Assembly: GCA_963920525.1 (NCBI GenBank)
Contig: OY986435.1
Span: forward strand, 263,130,962-263,194,961
Length of the DNA stretch: 64,000 bases
Origin: Dichetophora obliterata
Taxonomy: Eukaryota; Arthropoda; Insecta; Diptera; Sciomyzidae
Direction: 5' to 3'
In this document: one piece after another, positions 53,742-64,000 of the stretch
How the letters are laid out: the number at the start of each line of letters is the position of its first letter
Numbering within the stretch: position 1 is the stretch's first letter
The notes under the pieces: model-generated
What the model was told of the DNA's origin: nothing
Databases searched by the model: none
Seen by the model: only the letters and a program-made list of their open reading frames with translations
Program-made: the position numbers and the translations under genes

Positions 53742-54540
53742 TATATAAAAGGAGACTCACGAAATTGATCCAGAATAAGCTCGGTAACCGCTGAAACGAT
53801 TTTGATAATTATTTTTTATTGGATTCCTATGATAATATATATTGTTATAGCTTACCAAGTTTTTCGAAAAATGTATTTTTTAATTATTACAAAATCACGC
53901 ATTTTATTTGATGCCTTCATTCAACCAGCAGCACAATATAACAGCAAACAAAGCTTTTCTCTCTTTGTCGCTAGAGCTTCTCTCAATATAACACGATTAC
54001 CATGTTGTGTAGTTAAGCTGAATTCACTGATAACCTTCAGCATGTTTTTGTGTGTTTTAAAATAATGTTAATCAAGTTGAGAGCGTGCAGAAATTTTTCT
54101 CTCTGAGCGAAAACATCATTTAAAAAAAAAAAGTATAGCAGTGAGAGGACTGCCGACAGAAGCGAAAACCTATATATAAAATATTAGTATTAGGATGAAT
54201 TCAAAAAGTTTTAAAAGTTCCGCACTAATCTTGTTCTTCTCTGTGCGTCCTTGTTTGTAGATTTCCTTGGTAATTGTTGTTGGCGCAGTTAGCCGGAAAT
54301 TTTTTGTAGACATTGTGAATTCTAATCGTGTAGCTACAGTCGGCATATGAAATTAGAATTATTTTTGTTAAGAGCTTATAACAATTTATTAAATTTTTTA
54401 TATATTACTGAAACTATTTATTTTAAGGAAAAGTGTTACCAAATCAAAAATACATATAATTAAAGTAATTTATTTAAATTATTTCATTATTGATTAATAT
54501 AAAAAATTAAAGCTTATTTATATCAATTTATATCATAACA
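53742..54540. other. Centre-right of the inverted duplication, non-coding
   Basis: It includes Helitron-like sequence to about 54195, then a copy of the CTGTAGCTACA repeat end at about 54235-54350 and AT-rich DNA similar to 51230-51420. No gene is seen. Confidence 0.4.
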
Positions 54541-55189
54541 CTAACACAATATACATGTTCACCATATCTATATTGCGTTGTGTATTAAAAATAGAATATT
54601 CTAAAATTAAGAAATATCTATAGCTTATAAATTATATATAATCCATATAAGAAATTAAGCTAAACAGTTTTAAAAAATAGAATGCTTAGGATAAGCAGAC
54701 CTTAGTTATTCAATTACTACTGAAAATATTAATTATTTTGCAGGTTTAATACGTAATTGTTATTATATAAATATACATAAATATTTTTTAAATTTATGAG
54801 CTAAATTGTTCATATATATGAACTATATATATGTAAATATGTAAATATATATATACATATATATATATTTATATATATATGTATTTCCGATACGGTAACA
54901 CTTTTACTAAAAACAAATAGATTTACCAATATTATATATACTCTTTAATTCATATGTATAAACTGTTTTCTAAATTAGTTCGATGTCATATGCTGACTGT
55001 AGCTACAAATAAACATCCACAAAAAATTAAAGCTTACTGTACAACAATAACTACTTAGCAAATTTACAACAACAACGCAAAGAGAATTACAAGATCCCAG
55101 CGGTTGCGCAGCGTTAGAGGGGATGAACCGAATTGACGGCGGAAAATATATAGCACTTTGCATGCTATATTTTCTGTTTGCCTGCTGCT
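54541..55189 (-). repeat. Inner right arm, inverted partner of 52080-52740
   Basis: It repeats in reverse complement the 52.1-52.7 kb region, including GCTTAGGATAAGCAGAC and the GGGGATGAACCGAATTGRCG block. A TATATA-rich tract lies at about 54820-54880. Confidence 0.7.
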
Positions 55190-56092
55190 TCGTTAATTTT
55201 TTTTAATTTTTTAAAGGTTTTATAAGTTTACAATATTACAAGTTTACGAAATATGTTGCAAGTACAAGCTCTCGAATTAAATATGTCGCAAATTGATGAA
55301 ATGCAAATAAAATAAAATATTTGCGCTAAAACACGACCGAAATGTGAAACGTCAAAATTTGTAATTGTCAAAATTTCATCGTCCATTCCATCCAGACACA
55401 GCAAAAAAGACAAATTTATTTCAACACACACAAATTTTATTCAACTTGATATTTTCTATCCTACAACGACTGATTGACACACAGCCATAGTTGACAACTC
55501 TGAATATAAAATGCCGCAGTGGTGAAAATAAAAAGCCACTGACAAATACAACAAGTGTGAAAATTGTCAAACTTTGTTTGACGATATGTAATAAAATAAG
55601 AGCATGCATGTAATTATTTGAATGTTCAACATATGCCTTTATCACAACTTAAAGATTAAAATGTTAAAACACCCAATCCATACATTATTTTTCTTGTTTG
55701 CAAACGAAGTTCCAGCAGAAAAAAGAAGAAAAAGAAGATGGATCCATTTTAAAATCTCACCATGAATAGCAGCTGTTTGAGAAAAAGCAAATTTTTCAAA
55801 AATGTTGACAAATACAACAACTGAAGAAATTGCCAAACTTTAAAGGCATATATATATAAATATAAACCGAATTAATAATAAGTTTTGGTTGCAAACATCT
55901 TATTGCAACCTAACTTAAGTATTTATATACTAACAAACAGATTATATGCATTAATTTCAGGAGTTGCCAAGTGATTTATTTGTGAGCTTGCGGCCGAATG
56001 ACGAATTTCTTGGAAAAATACGATGATGCAAACGAATGATTTACCCTCTACCAAAATCGTTCAACGCGCCTAAAGAAGTTTTCACTTCAAAA
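55190..56092 (-). repeat. Right arm of the 6.6 kb inverted duplication
   Basis: Reverse-complement partner of 49504-50524 (ends in GAAGTTTTCACTTCAAAAA near 56090). It lacks the ~130-bp segment present in the left arm. Open frames here (55228-55836, minus) mirror ones in the left arm but differ by stops and have no domain, so they are not called as genes. Confidence 0.85.
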
Positions 56093-56139
56093 ATCTGATT
56101 TAGCTTGACTTATTAAATTTATTGAAATTCGTAATGATA

Positions 56140-57977
56140 AAAGGCAGAAAAATTTATCTGTTATTCTGTTGTGTTTCATAACAGATTTCACAGCAGATTT
56201 TGTCATGCAGAATACCAAATAAAAGATTTTGTAAAAGATTTGTTGACAGTTCGAAAAATCTGCTATGATCTATAACAGATTTCATAAAAGATTGTTGTGC
56301 AGAATACCAATTCTGGTCTCGTAACAGATTTTTTGACAGCTCAAAAATTTGTATGAGAAATCATAACAGATTTTTTTCACAAAAGATTCCGCAGAATAGG
56401 CCCAATTCTGCCTTTCGATCTTTTATGGTACCCTGTTATCAACCTTCGAAAACAAAAATCTATAACAATCTGTTCTGCTTCTGTTATGAAGCAGCTGATT
56501 GCTGTCAATAAATTGAAAAATAAATTAATGCAAGTTGAAGAAGTTTTGCTTTTAACGTGTAAATTGCAAATATTTTTACAAAATTAGAACTAAAAAAGTG
56601 CCGTTCATTAGCATTACAAACTAGCATTGTTGATGTGATTAAATTGCTTCTTTTAAAACAATGTTGGACTGAGAGGACGACCCAGATCAGAAGCTTAAGC
56701 TTCAATAAAAGTCGTGACTAACGCAGTTATGGTGAAGGTGGAAGCGGAAGAGGCAGAGGTGATCGCATAGGTTACAAACATAAAGAGCAACTTGGATACG
56801 AGCATCCACCGCAACCAAAACGGCAGATTTTACCTTTAGCTAAAATGAATTTTTCACTTTTTTTTCGTGGAATATATGTATTAAAGCCTTCTAATTCCAA
56901 ATCTGAAAAATTAATGGTCGCTCTCATCTGGTTTAGAAGTTATAGGCGTCCAAAGTTGAAAAATTGTCTAAAAATGCTATATCTTTGCTATATATAAACA
57001 AAATTAAGCAAAATGAGTATTAAAAGAAAGGCCATTTTACCTATTCAATAAGCTATTAACCATAAAATTCCATTAATTACTTTCTAAGATAAAACGCTTT
57101 TTATGTACCAACTAGTTTGCATCAAAATTTTAGATTCATTTCAGATTCAAATAAAAACGACAAAAATTAATTCCATGAATTCGAATGTAAAAACGACAAA
57201 AATTCATTCCATGAATTTGAATGTAAAAATTGAAGGATAATTTAAAAGACAAGAAAAATAGTATTTAAAAATCGCGGCGTTTATTTAACAGTTCCCAAAT
57301 ATTTCAAAAATTCTAAAAAAATTTATATTTTATGGCTTTTAACTGTATAACTTACTCTGTCAATGTTTTCAAAATTTCTCGAATGTGGCCCTTACTTCCT
57401 CAATCGTTCATGTAACTATTTAACTTACTTCGTAAAAATTCCTCCATCATATATGTTACATCGTATATGTAACTAGTTATACCTTAATTACTTAAATTGC
57501 TATTATTCCTTTTTTTATATAATTTGGACTTCCAGCTTAATAGTGTCTTTCCCTTGATGGAAGATTGTTTTTAACACTACAAAACGAAAATATTTAAATA
57601 TAAAAGAATTTATATCTTAAAAAGGTATGAATAGATTTTAATGTTTGATACCTCGTTGAATAGGTGCTCATATTACCTTTCGTTTGATACAGATAATGCT
57701 TACTTTTCTAGGAAAATTGAAAAAATTACAGCATGTTTTAAGGCCATTTTTACTAACTTTGGACCAATATATCTTTTAAATGTCTTGAGAGCGACCTCTA
57801 ATTTTTTCACTATTCGCTTGTTTAGCTCCAAATACACATTATGAAAAAAATCCATTCCTATTCTGCGGAATCTTTTATGAAAAAATTTTGTTATTCTGTT
57901 ATGATTTCCCATACATATTTTAGAGCTGTCAAAAAATCTGTTACGAGACCAGAATTGGTATTCTGCACGACAATCTT
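56140..57977. mobile_element. Foldback element of concentric inverted repeats
   Basis: Outer arms 56289-56402 and 57857-57977 are inverted (GATTGTTGTGCAGAATACCA, TTCTGGTCTCGTAACAGATT). Inner arms 56933-57085 and about 57620-57773 are also inverted and match the foldback at 12581-13140. The word AACAGATTT recurs through 56160-56400. A 43-bp direct repeat (AATTCATTCCATGAATT type) lies near 57160-57235. No ORF is recognised. Confidence 0.7.
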
Positions 57978-57984
57978 AACTAAA

Positions 57985-58200
57985 TATTTAAATTGTAAAA
58001 TATATGTAAATGTATATACAATTTAAATATTGTAAATACATTTCTGTAAATATTTACTGTAAATATTGTATATACTTCTTTTTATAATGTAAATATTGTA
58101 CATATTGTGCTTATATTGTAAATGTATTTTACAATTTAAATATTGTAAATACATTTCTGTAAATATTTACTGTAAATATTGTATATACTTAATTACATAG
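57985..58200. repeat. TAAATATTGTA-type tandem repeat
   Basis: The words TTACTGTAAATATTGTATAT and TTTAAATATTGTAAATACAT recur at about 50-110 bp intervals. A further patch of the same words lies at 58855-58990. Low-complexity, non-coding. Confidence 0.7.
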
Positions 58201-59590
58201 TAAATATTGTAATTCCTTTAATTTCTGCTTGAGACTTAAAATTCTTGTAATGAAAAATCATTTTTTTTTAATTGTGACGTTATTGAAAAAAACGAGAGAT
58301 ATGTTAACGTAGAAGTTCTATTTCATTTTGTCACAAATATATATTTTTGTATATTTTGAAACATTAATAAAATGTCAAAAAATGTATCTGGTAAAAGCCC
58401 CTATTAAATATTTAATATTGGGGTCAGCTGTGTTTTTCTCAGTTGTGTACTAATGAAATATAATACTCAGCTTAAATCATGATTAGTACGGATTTTTCTT
58501 AATACTCAATATTTTTGAAAGTTTCGAGTATTAAATTTTGTTATTGGTAAAATGACTACGTTTTGCATAATCATGATTTTTTTGCCGTATACTAGCCGCT
58601 TATATAACTTGCATTCGCTGCTGTACCATGCGAGGCTAATTCGATCATAATATTTCGAAATCTTTCTTATGGCATCGCTTACAAACTTCTTTTTTCTTTT
58701 ATAAAAAGTACCGTTTTCAACTTTGGGCTCGGTAGACTCATTTATAATTTTAAAAATTTTTTATTTACTATTTCAGGTTATTAAATCCTTTCCTTCTTTC
58801 AAACACAACAAATTCTTACTTGTCTTTTTTTCCCGGACCAACAAAAGCTTTTTGTATATACTGTAAATATTGTAATTACATTTGTGTAAATATTTACTGT
58901 AAATATTGTAAAAATTAAATTTTATAATGTAAATATTGTACATAAATTTTTGTGGTTGCAATAACCGTTTATTAAATTACTTTATGTAATTTACATATCT
59001 GTAAATATGCTTTCTTTATTAGTTGATTAATTTATTAAAAAATCTATGAATAAATTCATAATTCATAAAAAGATGAATTTATTGCTTCCTTTATTAATAG
59101 ATTAATTTTATTAATTTATTAAAAAATCTGTTTGCTAAAAATAAAAACTTTTTAAATACCTTCAGCAAATAGATTTTATACAAAATTTTAATAAAATCTC
59201 AAAACACAAAAAAAAAACAAGGAACTTTATGTCACCATAACAATTACTGTTTAAAGAAGGTAATTAAAATGAAAAAAAAAATATATTTAAATATTAATGC
59301 CATTTTTGGATTATTAAACAAACCCAATTAGTTTTATATTTTGGATTTGAAAACACAACAAAATACTCTCATAAATTTAAGTGTTTCAAACTTTTAGATG
59401 GTATTTAATATTTTAAGCACTTTCGTAAACATTCTGAGTTTGCTTAAAATGAAAAAAATTTTCTAAATACCTGCAACAATTGACAGAAATTTGTATATAT
59501 ATTTTTACATAAAGAAAGTATATACATCTCATATATGTGTATATACTATGTAGCTTAAAAATCATTTAAATCAATTTATAATAATTTGAA
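58201..59590. other. AT-rich non-coding stretch
   Basis: It includes the second TAAATATTGTA patch (58855-58990) and a duplicated TTTATTAATAGATTAATTT-like segment near 59020-59120. No gene is seen. Confidence 0.4.
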
Positions 59591-60020
59591 AAGAGGGAAA
59601 TTGGTAAATTTATTTAATTTACCAAATGCAATGTAGCTAAAAAATTTAGCTTTAAATTAAAAAATTTCTTAAATACATTGTACCTGCAAGAACTAAAAGA
59701 AATTTATAGGTAATATTATCATAATTTAAATAGCTGGAAATTGGTAAATTCATTTAATTTACCAAATCTAATCTAGTTAAAAAATTTTGCTTTAAATTAA
59801 AAAAAATTCCTAAATTCATAGTACCTGGAAATTGGTAAAAATTGAGCTTCAAATAAAAAAAATTTGCTGAATTCATAGTACCTGGAAATTGGTAAAAAAT
59901 GTAGCTTAAAATTAAAAAATTTCTTACCTGCAAGAATTAAAATAAATTTATAGGTAAAGGGGGCATAAAAATGTTCTCATCATTTAAAAAGATTGAAATT
60001 GGTAAATTCATTCAATTTAC
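59591..60020 (+). repeat. Degenerate ~100-bp tandem repeat with GGAAATTGGTAAATT
   Basis: The block GGAAATTGGTAAA, often followed by TTYATTTAATTTACCAAAT and a TAGCTTWAAATTAAAAAATT segment, recurs at about 59598, 59739, 59827, 59884 and 59994. Confidence 0.7.
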
Positions 60021-60138
60021 TACTCTTTGATAAAAGTTTGTAATTCGTTATTATTTGGAGAAGATAACGGTTGCTGAAAAGAGAAGTGTTACTGCATGTT
60101 ACAGTATTGCTCCTCAGTGTATGTATTGACCAAAACTT

Positions 60139-60490
60139 GGAGCACCTACATACTAAGTTTCACTATAAAAACGTGCACAACCCCGAAATTTGAACATTTC
60201 GAAAAAGTGGGTGTAGATATATTTCTCCCACGCCCATTTTTCGTACGGTTGCAGACAGTAACCACCTGAACAAAATTACTACAATTTAGTTTTTTACAAT
60301 CAAAACCGTCTGATATATACCCTTTATATTTTTTGTGGGCCTTCTTGTCCAATCGAAAGCAAACATCACAGGAACACTCTCAAGATGTGGCTTCAGTTTA
60401 ACTGAAAATTTCATAAAGATCGGTTCAGCGGTTTCTGAGACTATACGTGATATACAAACATACCCACATACATACATCCATTTTTATATA
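60139..60490 (+). repeat. Dispersed insect repeat with ATACAAACATACCCACATAC tail
   Basis: CATAAAGATCGGTTCAGCGG, TTTCTGAGACTATACG.G and a run of ACATAC units followed by TTTTTATATATA is a familiar 3' end of abundant insect repeats. The type (SINE or Helitron-like) cannot be settled here. Confidence 0.5.
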
Positions 60491-60854
60491 TAAATCAAAA
60501 ATAATTAAAATCTAGTCGAAGTGCCATTAAATACTAAACCCAACGTTCTCTGATTATTATTTATTTAATTTTAAAATTTTTGGAGGTCATTTGAAGTGAA
60601 AGTTTCTATTTTTCACGAAAAATTCCGTCATTTCGTAAGTATATAGCCCCCTTAATTTAAAAAAATCTAAAACTTACTGTAAGAGGAAAGTATTTTATAT
60701 GAACGCGTTTAAAATTGTCGCTGTTTATGCAATATAGTTTAGTGGAGAGGTCCCTAATTAGTAACCAGTTTGGCTCTGATTGACTTTAAATATTCTTCAG
60801 ACTATATTCCTCAGATGCTTAGCTATAAGAAAAGACAAAAATAAATCGATCAAA

Positions 60855-61439
60855 TTTTTAATTGATTTAATTTTTACTATAAAAACAATTCTTGAGTCAT
60901 TTTTTGAGTAAAAAGTCAATATTTTTGACCTTTTTTGGCATAATCATAAAACATATATACGCTGACTTAACGGTACAGTTCAACCTATTTTTTTGAAGTG
61001 CTTTTATTAAAATTTTGAGCAAAAAAAATTTGAATGAAATATATTTATAATCAGTGCAGATATTTGCATCGAAAAAACAAACTTTGATTTTCATGACTTT
61101 TTTTCTCATTCTTAGGTAACGATGAAAATGTTTTACGAAAAAGTCGTTGTACTAAAAATGTCTACAATTTTGCAGATATGTGAGTATTTTTGATGTCAAA
61201 ATAACAAAAAAATTTTAAAATTAAATGCACAAAAAACTCCGATGCCAAAAAGTTTTATAATAACAAAATTACCGTTAGCTGAACAATTTCAGAGGGGGCG
61301 AGACAAATCTAAGTATGTAACAATTTATTCTAGAATGCACTTAATGTATACCTAGTTTGAGCGAAATTAACCGTTTAGATTTGTGTAAAGGCCAAACAAA
61401 CAAACAAACAAACAAAAAATGAGTTTTATTACTATGGGA
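60855..61439 (-). mobile_element. Helitron-like element, copy 2
   Basis: Read from 61439 on the minus strand: TCCCATAGTAATAAAACTCA, a GTTT microsatellite, then the same several hundred bases as copy 1 at 33045-33630 (for example AACGGTACAGTTCAACCTA in reverse). Similarity ends near 60855. Confidence 0.65.
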
Positions 61440-61506
61440 TAGTCAATGGTATGAAAAAAATAGATTTTTAGCCATAACTTTTGATTAGAAAGAGATATTT
61501 GATTAG

Positions 61507-61769
61507 AAATCGACCCGCCCTAGTGTACATTGTTTATGATTTTTTCAAAAAAGTTCCAAAATACTGACTATATGTACAATTCTTACTTGATTTTATTTGT
61601 AAACAAAAACAGTTTTTGAGTAATTTTTTGAGTAAATATTACATATAACTAAATGTACAATTCTTACTTGATTTTATTCGTAAACAAAAACAATTTTTGA
61701 GTAAAAAGTCAGTATTTTGGAACTTTTTTGAAAAAATCATAAACAATGTACACTAGGGCGGGTCGATTT
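61507..61769. repeat. Perfect 63-bp palindromic arms around a 137-bp spacer
   Basis: 61507-61569 and 61707-61769 are exact reverse complements. Each arm consists of the foldback end AAATCGACCCGCCC, the TA and then Helitron-like sequence (TGTTTATGATTTTTTCAAAA...). The spacer holds two direct copies of TGTACAATTCTTACTTGATT...GTAAACAAAAAC (from about 61572 and 61656). Confidence 0.93.
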
Positions 61770-62803
61770 GTAGGGAGTGAAAAAATTCACCAATTTCTCT
61801 ATGATTTCCGTATTCTATGGGTTATTCCATGAAAATTTGCTGAAGGAACCATACCTCTATCGTTAAAATCGAGTCCCCTACTTTTTGTTGGTAAAAAGTT
61901 CAAAAGTTACGGGCATTTTTGTCCAAATTTTGGACCATTTTTCCATTTTATTCATGATTTTGCCCAAGAATATTACTTTCATGGCCATTTTTTGGCTCAA
62001 TCCATTATTTAATTCAATCTACAATTCAAAACGAAGAGTTTAAGCCCAAATTTATCGAATTCGGTTGATTAATTCATGCGATATTGCTAAAACAAAATAA
62101 CACATAAAACCAACTTTTTGATTTTTTTTCCATTTTTATTTTTTTTTTCTACAAAAATTCAAATTAAGAGATAATTAAGTATATATCAACCTATTATCAA
62201 AAGAAAAAAAAATATTCAATTTGAGTGTAGTAAAAGACAAAATGTGAAAAAAAAAACATTATTTTTTCTGAAAGTCTTGTTTGCTTTCAAGTCTTGGTGT
62301 TTTCGTACGGCTCTCTAATGTCGTCGCCATAGCGCCTTCTACATTCTTTCCTGCAACTCGTTTAGCAGTGGCAGCCAGCAATTGGACATGTCTTTCCGTT
62401 CCTTGAATGTGTAAAGGATTTTGTGGATCATCGAACGGTGGCACTTCGTAATTTAAATATCCCTCCAAATGTTCATACGAATAACTTTGCGAATGCTTCA
62501 AAATTTGGACAAAAATGCACGTAACTTTTGAACCGTTGGACCAATGTTGGAGATTTATAAATTGATCAAAATGAGCTCACCTTTCCAACGCGCCTACTGG
62601 CGATTAAACCCGATCGATAGTTTTTGAGTTATGGATGTGAACGTGTAGGTAATATTTCATACGAACGTCAATTTGGGAAAAAATCTACCAACAAAAAGTA
62701 GGGGACTCGATTTTAACGATAGAGGTATGGTTCCTTTGGCAAATTTTCAGGGAATAACCCATAGAATCATAGGGAAATTGTCGAAAAATAAATCGACCCG
62801 CCC
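61756..62803. mobile_element. Foldback transposon, 1048 bp, ends GGGCGGGTCGATTT
   Basis: GGGCGGGTCGATTT at 61756 is mirrored at 62803, with TA on both sides (61754-61755, 62804-62805). The arms go on for about 150 bases (ATAGAGGTATGGTTCCTT, AAAATCGAGTCCCCTACTTT) and resume near 61890 and 62520 (GTAACTTTTGAAC). It carries a small ORF (62259-62501). It is inserted into Helitron-like sequence that continues at 62806. Confidence 0.85.
62259..62501 (-). pseudogene. Small transposon-borne ORF, 80 codons
   Basis: MKHSQSYSYEHLEGYLNYEV, PPFDDPQNPLHIQGTERHVQ, LLAATAKRVAGKNVEGAMAT, TLESRTKTPRLESKQDFQKK. The pattern H.QGTER.V.L...A..V.G....GA...TLESR...P.LESK.DF resembles the C-terminal end of an uncharacterised protein family that I have seen associated with insect mobile DNA; I cannot name it. 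It is the only coding-like piece inside the foldback transposon. Upstream in this strand no start region or further conserved block is visible, so it is probably the truncated end of a former gene. Confidence 0.45.
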
Positions 62804-62805
62804 TA

Positions 62806-63060
62806 ATGTATACACTGACCTAACGGTACAGTTCAAACTATTTTTGAAAAGTACTTTTATTGAATTTTTGAATAAAAAAAATTTGTTTGAAACATATTTA
62901 TGAACAGAGGAGATATTTGCATCGAAAGACTGAACTTTGATCTTCATGTCATTTTTTTCTCATTCTTAGGTAACGATGTTTTATATAAAAAAACCTTGCA
63001 CTAAAAATTTCTCCAAATTTTGGTGTCAAAATAATAAATCTTTTCTAAAAATAAATTGGG
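62806..63060 (-). mobile_element. Helitron-like fragment, copy 3
   Basis: It matches the middle of copies 1 and 2 (CTAACGGTACAGTTCAAACT, CATTCTTAGGTAACGATG). With the short piece at 61707-61753 it flanks the 1048-bp foldback transposon, so that element jumped into this Helitron copy. Confidence 0.6.
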
Positions 63061-64000
63061 CAATATTTTTTACATTTTGGGTGCTCACAGTTTCGTTTTA
63101 TCTGGTGTGGTATCTTTGCCGACTGTTAACTTTAAAATATTTTGCAACTATTTTTGTTTTTGGTTTGCATACAAAATAAAGATAACACAAAATATTACAA
63201 TTGCCATGCTTTGAAGCGTGTTTGTCTTTTGTGGTAATGTGGCAATGCTGACCAAGGTTCATTTATGAGGTTGTGGCACTTGAGAGAAATGAACTTTAAA
63301 AGGAAACTGTGAATACCCTAATTGAAACTTGTAACCTCTAGTGTATTTTTTCTTTATTTTTTTATTTTCCTTCGCTTTTTTGTTTTTTAAAAATATTAAA
63401 ACGTTATCTGAATATCAGAATATATAAATTACTTTGTAAGTCACACCGGGTATATCAGCGAGTAATTTATAAATCTAAGATTAAGTTTCAAATGAAATCT
63501 TATTGAATTTTAGGTCTCTTAACTTTTTATCGTTACGATTGATTTATTTGAGTACTTAATCAGTAAATTTTATTACAATTGAAAAATAATATTATTAAAT
63601 CTACGTGAGTCAGTCAGTAAGAAATCTATGCAAATAAATTAAAAAATATTTATTTTTCTCTTGATCTAGAAAAAAAATTGCTATAAATTACAACTGTTTT
63701 CGAGTTTTAAGGGGAGGCATTTCTAAAAAATGGTATCGAAAATGCTATGCTGATGTAAACGATTTTTGAGCTGCAATAGCGGATTGATTTCGAATGAAAT
63801 TCAAGTTGTAGCAATAGTTAAACCAAAACTTTTAATTAAATTTCCTCGAAACACAACTTTTTCAAAATGCGAGCAAAAACTTCTACCTTTTTTTTCTTAA
63901 AATATACACCTTTCTTCTTGGGACTTTATTTCTGTTATTGTACTCTATACAGCAAATATTGAAAAACATTTTTTAAAGCCTTCCAATGCAAAAAATAGAT
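63061..64000. other. AT-rich non-coding right end
   Basis: A GTGAATACCCTAATTG word near 63310 resembles the right end of the 40.5 kb MITE (GTGAATACCCTA), but a left end was not found. No gene is visible. Confidence 0.4.

Larger units (their letters stand above)
52748..54195 (+). mobile_element. Helitron/helentron-like element split by a TIR transposon (tentative)
   Basis: Taking out the insertion at 52753-53733 with one TAT leaves TCTATACTATTATATAAAAG, close to the Helitron 5' terminus. Near 54170-54195 a mirror-like end reads TCCTAATACTAATATTTTAT on the minus strand. Paired subterminal inverted ends are a feature of helentron-type elements. The right boundary is uncertain. Confidence 0.5.

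Noticed and set aside
55228..55836. Three minus-strand frames in the right arm of the inverted duplication
   Set aside because: The mirrored frames in the left arm are broken differently; no domain was recognised.

Overview
This is nuclear DNA from a higher fly (Diptera, Schizophora; a tephritid-like or related fly is my best guess, but the species cannot be fixed from the window). The grounds are intron-containing protein genes that read like fly orthologues, strong AT bias, a tRNA-derived SINE, and a transposon complement typical of flies. Only two host genes are visible. The rest is transposable-element (TE) sequence in several nested layers plus unassigned AT-rich DNA.

Layout. 1-11.2 kb: the 5' half of eIF3d on the minus strand. 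Exons lie at 11249-11057, 6297-6150 and 5985-5504, and the remaining exons lie off the left edge. Its introns carry a pogo-type transposon, a THAP-coding P-like miniature element, a SINE, two LINE relics and a 2.5 kb inverted-repeat element. 11.2-28.2 kb: no host gene; many MITE or foldback elements (several with readable target-site duplications, TSDs), minisatellites and a THAP relic. 28.2-35.2 kb: a 7 kb composite that I interpret as a Transib element (5-bp TSD CATCG, ends CACGGTG...). It contains a RAG1-like transposase C-terminus, a LINE relic, a full-length RTE retrotransposon with an intact 997-aa ORF, and a Helitron-like end.

36.9-42.2 kb: a 5.2 kb hAT-like element (8-bp TSD) that contains a TA-flanked MITE, which in turn contains a second hAT-like element (8-bp TSD). 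42.7-43.5 kb: an 816-bp Transib-type element (TSD CGCCG). 43.95-45.16 kb: a complete five-exon GILT-like thiol reductase gene on the plus strand. 45.4-49.1 kb: a piggyBac-type element (TTAA TSD) carrying a foldback element. 49.5-56.1 kb: a large inverted duplication with insertions at its centre. 56.3-58.0 kb: concentric inverted repeats. 58-64 kb: AT-rich tandem repeats and a cluster of Helitron-like fragments, a perfect 63-bp palindrome and a 1 kb foldback element with a small ORF.

The two host genes are unrelated in function (translation initiation; lysosomal or secreted disulfide reduction). The most notable content is the pair of Transib-type elements, whose ends resemble V(D)J recombination signal heptamers, and the number of nested insertions whose TSDs can be read directly. 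No search or alignment could be run: family names rest on motifs, ends and TSDs, and boundaries of degenerate repeats are approximate.
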